Position numbers and translations under genes: made by a program
The notes under the pieces: model-generated
What the model was told of the DNA's origin: nothing
Seen by the model: only the letters and a program-made list of their open reading frames with translations
The model's database searches: none
DNA from: UBA1413 sp964472165
GTDB lineage: Bacteria; Bacteroidota; Bacteroidia; Bacteroidales; Prolixibacteraceae
NCBI GenBank assembly: GCA_964472165.1
Contig: CAYYJE010000041.1
Coordinates: 1-26,154, forward strand
Length of the DNA stretch: 26,154 nt
Direction of reading: 5' to 3'
In this document: positions 15,601-21,415 of the stretch, one piece after another
Numbering within the stretch: position 1 is the stretch's first letter
How the letters are laid out: every line of letters starts with the position of its first letter

Positions 15601-15763
15601 GGCGGTAGGCAGCGTTGTATTTGGCCGACCTGAAAAGCTCCTTTCCCAGGGCGATCTCTTTCTGTATGTCGGTATAGTAACGGGTCTCCTGTCCGTGAAG
15701 CCCGGTAACCGACAGCAAAAGCGCGGCAAATAGAGCAAATAGCTCAAGTTTATTCATCTTCAT
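12689..15763 (-). CDS. Large exported TPR-repeat protein
   Basis: A 1024-aa protein with a signal peptide (LFALFAALLLSVTGLHGQ, residues 8-25), then tetratricopeptide-like helical hairpins almost to the end. Typical repeats include YNLGYAYFKLENYQQA near 510 and LLQMGLIHYNLEDYQNSLKF near 655. There is no lipobox cysteine after the signal peptide, so it is predicted to be periplasmic rather than a lipoprotein. TPR arrays bind proteins and suggest a scaffold. It is the first gene of a two-gene operon with the outer-membrane barrel protein. The C-terminal tail (about 990-1024) is charged and Pro/Gln/Asn-rich. The repeats resemble those of YbgF/BamD-like proteins, but its length and partner set it apart; no specific function can be assigned. 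Confidence 0.88.
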   Translation of the reverse strand: MKMNKLELFALFAALLLSVTGLHGQETRYYTDIQKEIALGKELFRSAKYNAAYRQFEKIMEKADEKSEISSEAYYFMALSALRSEHVTGEKMLNNFIKEYADSPYSNYAKFYLGEFQFDKKRFQLAVRTLGDVEREGLSASDQVKCGYMAGYSYLMTDEPDLALNEFVMIKDKNHILAKPSLYYYSHIKYLKADYDEALEGFRQLEGDPNFSKVIPMYVSQIYYKQEKYGEVINYIVPIINDVEESYKPELAKIIGDSYFHIRRFSDAIQFLEFYHETPGNKSREDHYILGYSYYNTGQFEKAVSFLEKASKGNDQIAQNSYYHLADSYVRTGQKEKARIAFEAASEMDYDAGVKEDALFNYAKLTYELSYSPFNETIKAFDKYITLYPNSERNTAAYQYLVDVYMVTRNYRDAISSIEKIKVRNPEINKAYQRVTYYRGLELLANQATEEAIALFDKSLENRHTNAVTAGARFWRAEALYRTGDYNSAISGFNQFLQTPGATSLEEYNEAYYNLGYAYFKLENYQQAGTTFNKYLTAMQGRRSQKIADVYNRLGDTWFIARNYTEAVRNYQQAFNMKLYDADYALYQMAFCSGLQGNQQAKVSLLRNLTSSYPQSPYLANAHFETGRSLERDGKYADAKREYQVIIDKYKESTFYPKALLQMGLIHYNLEDYQNSLKFYKEVAENFGGTQEAQAALMGIKNCYIELNNVDAYFAYANNMGTGTMVTASEKDSLSYQAAERLFMANDPDAANQLKKYLREFPNGGFVLNARFYLGEALYSQGKYSESLDHYIFVSRQPSNAFSEQALVKGSELLFNAGRYEEALEFYDRLETVSNNQWNIVKALAGQMRCEFRLEKYRDAIENAEKLMKAEKSSAELKSEASYISAKSAYNLGNYDQALNGMREASAATNTVTGAEAKYLVADIYFRKQNLAAAEKEILDFIDKGTSHQYWLAKSFILLSDIYVIKKDDFQAKHTLKSLLENYPVEDDGIKAEASRKLAEVETREKRETEPTPGNPMQINLNQQ

Positions 15764-15833
15764 ATCTGGTATTTAATGAATTGTTTTTCAATCATTCAAC
15801 ATGTTTTATTTCTGTCTGTAATCCCGTTCCGGC

Positions 15834-15889
15834 GAAACGTGAAGGGGTTAAACCCTTTACCGGACAGTGCGAAGCACCCCGGACGTTTC
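15834..15889 (-). other. Possible structured leader upstream of the TPR operon
   Basis: Within the 327-bp divergent region between the TPR gene and ftsE, the arms GAAACGT (15834-15840) and ACGTTTC (15883-15889) enclose two smaller hairpins: AAGGG/CCCTT (15842-15846 with 15853-15857) and GTGC-GAA-GCAC (15867-15877), the latter flanked by CCGG/CCGG. On the minus strand this folds on paper as a three-way junction 71 nt before the TPR start. It could be a regulatory RNA leader or a protein-binding site. No known riboswitch is recognised, and nothing else stands out in 15764-16065. Confidence 0.3.
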
Positions 15890-16065
15890 TTCCCGTCAAA
15901 TACCGGACCGTTCCGGCAAAAAACGTGCAATTGTCTGCAACAGTAAATAAATTCAACTAAAGTAGTGCTTTCAAATCGTTGAAAATGAAACTCCGCTTCC
16001 ATTTTCTTAACAAAAAACTGTTAGTTACTTTCGTTTATTATCAGGAAGGATAAAAAAGTTTGGGT

Positions 16066-16073
16066 TACCTTCG
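16066..16073 (+). promoter_or_regulatory. Possible -7 box for ftsE (TACCTTCG)
   Basis: TACCTTCG is one mismatch from TAnnTTTG and sits 17 bp before the ATG at 16091. It overlaps the GTG at 16073 that would otherwise extend the ORF by six codons, which supports the ATG start. No clear -33 box is visible. Confidence 0.25.
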
Positions 16074-16090
16074 TGAAAAATTGGGCGATT

Positions 16091-16801
16091 ATGGAGGGAG
16101 AACCTATCATTTCATTGGTGGATGCCGATATTTTTCAACGCGATGAACTGATTTTGCGGAATGTGAATCTGACAATTAACGCGGGTGAATTTGTGTATGT
16201 GATCGGCAGGGTAGGGACAGGCAAGTCGAGCCTGATTAAAACCCTGAATGCGGAAATTCCGCTTGTCAGTGGCAGTGGCACTGTGGCCGGATATCCTTTG
16301 CATTCGCTAAAACAGCGCGACATACCAATGCTTCGCAGGAAACTGGGGGTTGTTTTTCAGGATTTCAGGTTGCTCAACGACCGGACTGTCAGGGCCAATC
16401 TGGAGTTTGTGCTGAAGGCCACCGGCTGGAAGGATCCCAATGCGATCACGGAAAGAATCCACCAGGTGCTGGAGCAGGTCGACATGGAAAAATGGCTTGT
16501 CAAAATGCCTCACCGGTTGTCGGGAGGGGAACAGCAACGGATTGTGATTGCCCGGGCTATCCTCAACGATCCGCCGCTGATTCTTGCCGATGAGCCCACC
16601 GGAAACCTCGATCCCGAAACTTCAGAGCAAATACTGGGACTCCTTCAGGCGTTGAACCGTTCCGGGAAGACAGTCCTGATGGCCACCCACGATTATACCC
16701 TTATCAGCAAGCACAAAGCCCGCTCCCTGGTCTGTGAAGGCAGCAGGCTTATCGACGCCTCCAGATCCGACGGACAGCTGGATTTTGCGGAACTGCTGTA
16801 G
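16091..16801 (+). CDS. ftsE: Cell-division ABC transporter ATPase FtsE
   Basis: FtsE is the cytoplasmic ATPase that, with the membrane protein FtsX, activates peptidoglycan hydrolases at the septum. The 236-aa protein has Walker A GRVGTGKSS (39-47), Q-loop VVFQDFRLL near 90, signature LSGGEQQR (143-150), Walker B LILADEPTGNLD (163-174) and the switch histidine in MATHD near 200. LSGGEQQR and the short length are typical of the FtsE/LolD/MacB group; the N-terminal half fits FtsE best, but LolD-like function is not fully excluded. ftsX is not adjacent, which is common in this phylum. The ATG at 16091 is chosen over the GTG at 16073. The stop is followed at once by a palindromic repeat array. 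Confidence 0.85.
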   Translation: MEGEPIISLVDADIFQRDELILRNVNLTINAGEFVYVIGRVGTGKSSLIKTLNAEIPLVSGSGTVAGYPLHSLKQRDIPMLRRKLGVVFQDFRLLNDRTVRANLEFVLKATGWKDPNAITERIHQVLEQVDMEKWLVKMPHRLSGGEQQRIVIARAILNDPPLILADEPTGNLDPETSEQILGLLQALNRSGKTVLMATHDYTLISKHKARSLVCEGSRLIDASRSDGQLDFAELL

Positions 16802-16833
16802 ATCTACCTTCATTTTTAAGGTTGCGAACATTT

Positions 16834-17068
16834 CCCCTCCTTGTTTGAGGAGGGGTGGCATTCCGTGAGGTACGAGCGGAATGACGGGGTGGTTACTGAA
16901 ACGCCATGTGCCAAACCCGTCCCCTCCTTGCGTAAGGAGGGGTGGCATTCCGTGAGGTACGAGCGGAATGACGGGGTGGTTACTGAAAAGCCATGTGCCA
17001 AACCCGTCCCCTCCTTGCGTAAGGAGGGGTGGCATTCCGTGAGGTACGAGCGGAATGACGGGGTGGTT
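16834..17068. repeat. Array of three 61-bp palindromic repeats, 87-bp period
   Basis: Cores lie at 16834-16894, 16921-16981 and 17008-17068, separated by identical or nearly identical 26-bp linkers. Each core has two inverted repeats: CCCCTCCTT/AAGGAGGGG around GCGT (the first copy has TGTTTG in the loop and an 8-bp stem), and CATTCCG/CGGAATG around an 11-nt loop. The linkers contain CCATGTGCCAAACCCGT. The array lies between ftsE and the DUF559 gene, 35 bp before the latter's start. Open frames across it are products of the repeat and are not genes. The hairpins could also end ftsE transcription. Confidence 0.92.
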
Positions 17069-17103
17069 CACCAACCGATTTTTTCCGTATATTTAATCAA
17101 AAA

Positions 17104-17487
17104 ATGCCCCAACTACACAATCTTCCAATCTTAAAACCACTCAGAAAGCAACTAAGGAACAACGCTACTTCAGCAGAAGCAATCCTTTGGACAATACTAA
17201 GTAACAGGAAAATAGGCGGATATAAATTTCGCCGTCAACACTCTGTCGGTCGGTATGTGATTGATTTTTATTGTCCGGAATTGAAGTTGGCCATCGAACT
17301 GGATGGTGAACCTCATGCAAATGCTGCAAATATTGATAAGGATGAAACAAGAGAATATTTCCTGAATAAAAATGGCATTACTGTATTCCGGTATGAGAAT
17401 CGGTGGGTGTTTGAGTTTCCGGAGGAAATATCAGAGGATATACTTCAATTTGCAGGAAGAAAGAATTCCACCACCTCCCCCGCCTGA
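17104..17487 (+). CDS. DUF559 (Vsr/PD-(D/E)XK-like) nuclease-family protein
   Basis: A 127-aa protein of the DUF559 family, related to very-short-patch-repair endonucleases. The family core is clear: SAEAILWTILSNRKIGGYKF, RRQHSVGRYVIDFYCPE, then AIELDG, with candidate metal-binding Asp54, Glu65 and Asp67, followed by H71 and the closing GITVFRYENR. Length is normal and the core looks intact. The last residues (STTSPA) are encoded by the first copy of the downstream repeat, and the TGA stop (17485-17487) is the loop of that repeat's first hairpin. It is flanked by repeat arrays of different sequence on both sides and inserted between ftsE and fprA, suggesting a mobile or repeat-associated unit. 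Biochemical activity is not established for this family member. Confidence 0.88.
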   Translation: MPQLHNLPILKPLRKQLRNNATSAEAILWTILSNRKIGGYKFRRQHSVGRYVIDFYCPELKLAIELDGEPHANAANIDKDETREYFLNKNGITVFRYENRWVFEFPEEISEDILQFAGRKNSTTSPA

Positions 17488-17753
17488 GGCGGGTACTCCT
17501 CCTGTCCAGGAGGAGAAATTTTCGATCTCTGTGGATGATTATCTACCACCTCCCCCGCCTGAGGCGGGTACTCCTCCTGTCCAGGAGGAGAAATTTTCGN
17601 NNNNNNNNNNNNNNNNNNNNNNNNNNNNNNNNNNNNNNNNNNNNNNNNNNNNNNNNNNNNNNNNNNNNNNNNNNNNNNNNNNNNNNNNNNNNNNNNNNNT
17701 ATCTACCACCTCCCCCGCCTGAGGCGGGTACTCCTCCTGTCCAGGAGGAGAAA
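17471..17753. repeat. Array of 48-bp palindromic repeats, 75-bp period, interrupted by a gap
   Basis: Cores at 17471-17518, 17546-17593 and 17706-17753 each hold CCCGCC-TGA-GGCGGG and CTCCTCCTG-TC-CAGGAGGAG. The visible linker (TTTTCGATCTCTG, TGGATGATTATCTA) is the same on both sides of the gap as far as can be seen, so copy number is unresolved. The array lies between the DUF559 stop and the 3' end of fprA, with which it is convergent. Nothing else is present in 17488-17773. Confidence 0.92.
17600..17699. other. Assembly gap (100 N) inside the tandem repeat
   Basis: Exactly 100 N, the usual placeholder for unknown length. The left contig ends with a 55-mer (17545-17599) identical to 17470-17524, and the right contig begins with a 55-mer (17700-17754) identical to 17540-17594. 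This is how a k=55 assembly graph breaks at a tandem repeat. Confidence 0.95.
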
Positions 17754-17773
17754 TATCCGATTTCCAGCGCAAA

Positions 17774-18961
17774 TCACGGTGTAAGTTTCTCCGCCATGGC
17801 ATCGGCCAGCGCAACCAGTTCCGCGGTGGTGTCGACCTTCAGGGCGCCCTTCTCTTCAATCGGCTGGTACACCAGATCCCACTTCACCTTTTCGGCGAAT
17901 TCCATCAGATTTTTGACCCCTCCGCCATTCCAGGAGTAATTGCCGAAGATTCCCAGATAATGGTTTTTGATGCCCATGTGCTCAATGGTGGAAATCAGCG
18001 TTTCCACATTGGGGAAAAGGGCGTTGTTGTAAGCACAGCTGCCGACGATAAATCCCTGGTATTTGAATATGTCGTTGATGATGTACGAAGAATGGGTTTT
18101 GGAAGCGTCGTAAACCCTTATATTTTTAATGCCTCTTTCTGCAATCTTCCGGGCTACCACTTCGGCCATTTTCTGGGTATTGCCGTACATCGACCCGTAT
18201 ACGATGACCACTCCCTTTTCCATGTCGTACGAGCTCCATTTGTTGTAACGGTCAAGCACCCAGGGCAGGTCGGTGCGCCACACGGGACCGTGGGTGGCAG
18301 CAATCATCCTGATCTCCAGGTCGGCGAGTTTTTTGATGGCCCGCTGGGTGTGGGCACAATATTTCCCCACAATGTTGGTGAAATATCGCATCACCTCCAC
18401 CTCGTAAAAATCGAGGTTGATTTCGTCGTCAAAGATGCCCCCGTCGAGGGTGCCATAACTTCCGAAAGCATCGCCTGAAAAAAGAATCCGGTGGTTGACC
18501 TCATAGCTTACCATCGTTTCAGGCCAGTGCACCATGGGAATCGACCTGAATTTCAGGGTGTGGCTCCCCAGCTCCAGGATGTCGTCGTCGTAAACCTCCA
18601 GGGTTTTCTGCGGCTTCATGTAGTAGCTTTCCACCAACTGGAAGGTCTTTTTGTTCCCCACCAGGGTGACTCCGGGATATTTCCCGGTAATGGCTTTCAG
18701 CGCCCCTGAATGGTCAGGCTCCATGTGGTTGATTACCAGGTAATCAACTTGCCGGCCTTTCAGCAATGTGTCGATGTGATCGAGGTAGTCGTCGATGAAC
18801 TGCCGCTCGACAGTATCGATCAGCGCTACCTTCTCATCCATGATCAGGTATGAGTTGTAGCTGATTCCGTGGGGAATGGGCCATATGTTCTCGAAAAGAT
18901 GGGTTCTGCGGTCGTTGAATCCCATGAACCAGATGTTGTCGGCGAGTTTGACCTGTAACAT
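17774..18961 (-). CDS. fprA: Flavodiiron protein (A-type flavoprotein), O2/NO reductase
   Basis: Flavodiiron proteins reduce O2 to water or NO to N2O and protect anaerobes. The N-terminal metallo-beta-lactamase-like domain has all diiron ligands: H79-x-E81-x-D83-H84 (NHMEPDHSG), His145 (MVHWPE), Asp164 (SGDAFG) and His224 (ATHGPVW). The C-terminal flavodoxin domain begins near 250 with the FMN loop GSMYGNTQ. At 395 aa it is the basic two-domain form with no fused rubredoxin or NADH reductase, so an external electron donor is needed; none is adjacent. O2 versus NO preference cannot be told. A TAATTTCG box on the minus strand (18990-18997) may be its promoter. The 3' end abuts the palindromic repeat array. 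Confidence 0.95.
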   Translation of the reverse strand: MLQVKLADNIWFMGFNDRRTHLFENIWPIPHGISYNSYLIMDEKVALIDTVERQFIDDYLDHIDTLLKGRQVDYLVINHMEPDHSGALKAITGKYPGVTLVGNKKTFQLVESYYMKPQKTLEVYDDDILELGSHTLKFRSIPMVHWPETMVSYEVNHRILFSGDAFGSYGTLDGGIFDDEINLDFYEVEVMRYFTNIVGKYCAHTQRAIKKLADLEIRMIAATHGPVWRTDLPWVLDRYNKWSSYDMEKGVVIVYGSMYGNTQKMAEVVARKIAERGIKNIRVYDASKTHSSYIINDIFKYQGFIVGSCAYNNALFPNVETLISTIEHMGIKNHYLGIFGNYSWNGGGVKNLMEFAEKVKWDLVYQPIEEKGALKVDTTAELVALADAMAEKLTP

Positions 18962-19079
18962 GACGGGAAATTATTTTTTATTCAGGATGCGAAATTAGCA
19001 AAATTTGCGTTTGATGGCAGTCCCGGGAGAAGAAGCTTTCGGTGCACTTTTCAAAGAAAACTGAAATCAAAAAAGAGAT

Positions 19080-19087
19080 TATATTTG
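19080..19087 (+). promoter_or_regulatory. Bacteroidota-type -7 box for mltG (TATATTTG)
   Basis: TATATTTG fits TAnnTTTG exactly and lies 15 bp before the mltG ATG, implying a very short leader. No clear -33 TTTG is found at the expected distance. Confidence 0.35.
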
Positions 19088-19102
19088 TTCAAAATTTGAC
19101 AT

Positions 19103-20164
19103 ATGGCAATTGAAAACAAGAACAGATTGTTGCTTTCTCCGCGGACCGGGAAACGGTTGATCCTGTTTTTTGCGGTGGCGGCTGCTCTTGCCGGACTGAA
19201 AGCCTACCAGGTGTACAATTTTGTCTTCCGGGAGAATGTCACAAAGGATTACGTAATCTTTATCACCGGCAAAACAACTTTCGACATGGTGGTTGACTCA
19301 CTGGAAACGAACGGGGTAATGCGCAACATGAAGGCATTCCACTGGGTAGCCAAACAGAAAGAGTGCCGGAATTTCATCAAACCCGGCAGATACCTCTTCA
19401 GGAAAGGAATGAATGCCAACCAGGTGGTAAACATCCTCCGGTCGGGGCTTCAGGAACCTGTGAGGTTAATTTTCAACAACATACGGACCAAAGAACAGCT
19501 TGCCGGGGTGGTAAGCCGCTACCTGGAAGCCGATTCCCTCTCCATTCTGGAACTTTTCGATCCGGAGACAATCAGGGACTATGGATTTACCACGGAGACC
19601 TTTGCTGCAATGTTTATCCCCAACACCTACGAGTTTTACTGGACCACTTCGGCAAAGCAGTTCGGCGACCGGATGAAACTCGAATATGAGGCTTTCTGGA
19701 ATGAAGAACGGCGCAGGAAGGCCGAAGTCCTTGGCATGTCTCCCACGGAGGTGGCTACCCTGGCTTCGGTTCTGCAGGAGGAGAGCAACAAACAAAGTGA
19801 AAAGCCGCGCATTGCCGGGGTGTACATCAACAGACTCCGGAAGGGGATGTTGCTTCAGGCCGATCCGACCGTGAAATTTGCCGTGGGTGATGTCACCCTC
19901 CGGAGGATTCTTCTCCGCCACCTCGATACCGATTCGCCCTACAATACCTATCTCTATCCCGGCCTGCCCCCGGGTCCCATCACCTTCCCCGAAATCCAGT
20001 CGATTGATGCGGTGCTCAATTATGAAAAACACAACCTTTACTATTTTTGCGCACGGGAAGATTTCTCAGGATACCACAACTTCGCACGCACCCATGCCGA
20101 ACACGAACGGAATGCGGCACGCTACCATGCGGCACTGGATTCGATGAGAAGGGCAGGGGATTAG
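19103..20164 (+). CDS. mltG: Endolytic murein transglycosylase MltG
   Basis: MltG cleaves nascent glycan strands within peptidoglycan and is thought to set chain length. The 353-aa protein has one N-terminal membrane anchor (about 18-42, RLILFFAVAAALAGLKAYQV), a LysM-like segment (about 45-115) and the YceG catalytic domain. In that domain TLASVLQEESNKQSEK (about 219-234) carries the catalytic glutamate at Glu226 or Glu227. The conserved YINRLRKGMLLQADPTVKFA and the YNTYLYPGLPPGPI stretch follow. Most of the chain is therefore periplasmic. The ATG at 19103 is preceded by a TATATTTG box. It is convergent with the glycosyltransferase gene, with only 5 bp between their stops, and no separate terminator is seen. 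Confidence 0.95.
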   Translation: MAIENKNRLLLSPRTGKRLILFFAVAAALAGLKAYQVYNFVFRENVTKDYVIFITGKTTFDMVVDSLETNGVMRNMKAFHWVAKQKECRNFIKPGRYLFRKGMNANQVVNILRSGLQEPVRLIFNNIRTKEQLAGVVSRYLEADSLSILELFDPETIRDYGFTTETFAAMFIPNTYEFYWTTSAKQFGDRMKLEYEAFWNEERRRKAEVLGMSPTEVATLASVLQEESNKQSEKPRIAGVYINRLRKGMLLQADPTVKFAVGDVTLRRILLRHLDTDSPYNTYLYPGLPPGPITFPEIQSIDAVLNYEKHNLYYFCAREDFSGYHNFARTHAEHERNAARYHAALDSMRRAGD

Positions 20165-20169
20165 AGGAT

Positions 20170-21282
20170 TTAAGGGTTAACGAAAGGTGCAAAAATTCTC
20201 ATAAGGATTTCTTTTTCCTTGTCCCAGTTCAGTTCGGCAGCAGCTTTTTCAAGATTCAAGGCCCACTTCTGACGTAAAACATCATTGAACAGGGCTTCCC
20301 GGAAAGTGGCGGCCAGGACTTCAGGGACGAACGATGAGGCGATCAGGCCGATGTCGTAGTCTTTCACTATCCTGCCCATTTCAGGCAGGTCAGAAACCAC
20401 CACGGGGATCCGTGCCTGGATGTAATCAAAAAGCTTGTTGGGAAGCGCATAGCGGTAGCTGAGGCCAAGGTCTTCCTCCAGCGAGATTCCAAGACTGGCC
20501 TGGCGGGTGAGGTTCCACAGCTTTTCCGGCGGGAGTTTCCCTGTGAACCTGACATTTTTGAGGTGAAGTCCGGCGACCAGGAGTTGTAATTCTTCTTCCA
20601 GATCACCGCTGCCTGCAATTGCCAGCTGTGCCTCCGGAAGCAGATCCATGGCAAGGATCGCCTTTTCCACTCCCCGGCCTTTGTTCAGAGCTCCCTGGTA
20701 AATGATCAGGGGCAGGTCGGGATGCACTTCCGGAACGACAGGCTCCTCTTTTTCCGGCTTCCTGAGAAATGGAAGGTTGCGGACCACGGCAAAGGGGATC
20801 CCGTACAAACGGGAGTAAATCGCTGCAATGGGAGAACTTACCGTGCAGGCTGCGGCTACTCCCGGGACCAGATGCTTCTCAAGCCAGCGCCAGAAGCTTT
20901 GGATCCGCGGACGGCCTACCAGCTCGGGTACTTCCGTGAAATATTCGTGGCTGTCGTACACCACGGGCTTTCGCCTGAGCCATCCGGCAACCCGGTTGGC
21001 GGTCAGTGTGTCCAGATCGTTGGCCAGCAACAGGTCAAAGCGGCGGAACAACAGGAAAAGGAGGAGCCGTTTGTTGTATTCTGCATAAAACAGCGGGCCT
21101 TTCCGGAAGATCAACCGCATCCGGTGGATGGCATAAGGCCTTTCTGCCAGGGGTTGCGATTCAGGAAGCCTGCGGCCCACCAGCAGCACCTGGAATCCCA
21201 TCTCCGTCAGGGTCCGGCAAACACGGTCCACCCGCTGGTCGCCCGACAGGTCATTGGTCACCGATACAATGATCTTTTTCAA
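20170..21282 (-). CDS. Family 4-type glycosyltransferase with TTG start
   Basis: A GT-B fold glycosyltransferase of 370 aa. The N-terminal Rossmann half starts KKIIVSVTNDLSGDQRVDRV and contains DSHEYFTEVPE. The C-terminal half has IIYQGALNKGRGVEKAI, AIAGSGDLE and the donor-binding LPNKLFDYIQARIPVVVSDL. It probably transfers a sugar from a nucleotide donor onto a cell-surface lipid or polysaccharide, but donor and acceptor cannot be read. Homologues in this phylum begin MKxIIVSVTNDL, so translation must start at the TTG at 21282; no in-frame ATG lies just upstream. It stands alone without other polysaccharide genes. Membership of the GT4 group is likely, the substrate unknown. Confidence 0.87.
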   Translation of the reverse strand: MKKIIVSVTNDLSGDQRVDRVCRTLTEMGFQVLLVGRRLPESQPLAERPYAIHRMRLIFRKGPLFYAEYNKRLLLFLLFRRFDLLLANDLDTLTANRVAGWLRRKPVVYDSHEYFTEVPELVGRPRIQSFWRWLEKHLVPGVAAACTVSSPIAAIYSRLYGIPFAVVRNLPFLRKPEKEEPVVPEVHPDLPLIIYQGALNKGRGVEKAILAMDLLPEAQLAIAGSGDLEEELQLLVAGLHLKNVRFTGKLPPEKLWNLTRQASLGISLEEDLGLSYRYALPNKLFDYIQARIPVVVSDLPEMGRIVKDYDIGLIASSFVPEVLAATFREALFNDVLRQKWALNLEKAAAELNWDKEKEILMRIFAPFVNP

Positions 21283-21375
21283 TGCCGTAATTTTTAGCTA
21301 AAAGTAGAAAGAATAATAAAAACGGAAACTTTCCCTGCACTATTGTGCCCTGATTTTTCAGGTTAAACCCTTTGG

Positions 21376-21405
21376 TTTGATTTTCTCAGCTTTGAAGTAT
21401 CTTTG
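21376..21405 (+). promoter_or_regulatory. Bacteroidota-type promoter for murB
   Basis: TTTG (21376-21379), an 18-bp spacer, then TATCTTTG (21398-21405) fit the Bacteroidota -33/-7 pattern TTTG/TAnnTTTG. This is the best promoter match in the window. Transcription would begin near 21410, giving an almost leaderless murB mRNA and ruling out the upstream in-frame TTG at 21377 as the start. Confidence 0.55.
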
Positions 21406-21415
21406 GCGCAAACAA

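Noticed and set aside
16834..17068. Open reading frames on both strands across the 87-bp repeats
   Set aside because: Their translations repeat the same peptide block (for example HPVIPLVPHG) three times and simply follow the repeat DNA; there is no start signal or domain.
17471..17753. Possible CRISPR array (48-bp repeats with 27-bp spacers)
   Set aside because: The spacers are the same sequence as far as they can be read on both sides of the gap, and each repeat holds two strong hairpins. This is a tandem palindromic repeat, and no cas gene is present.
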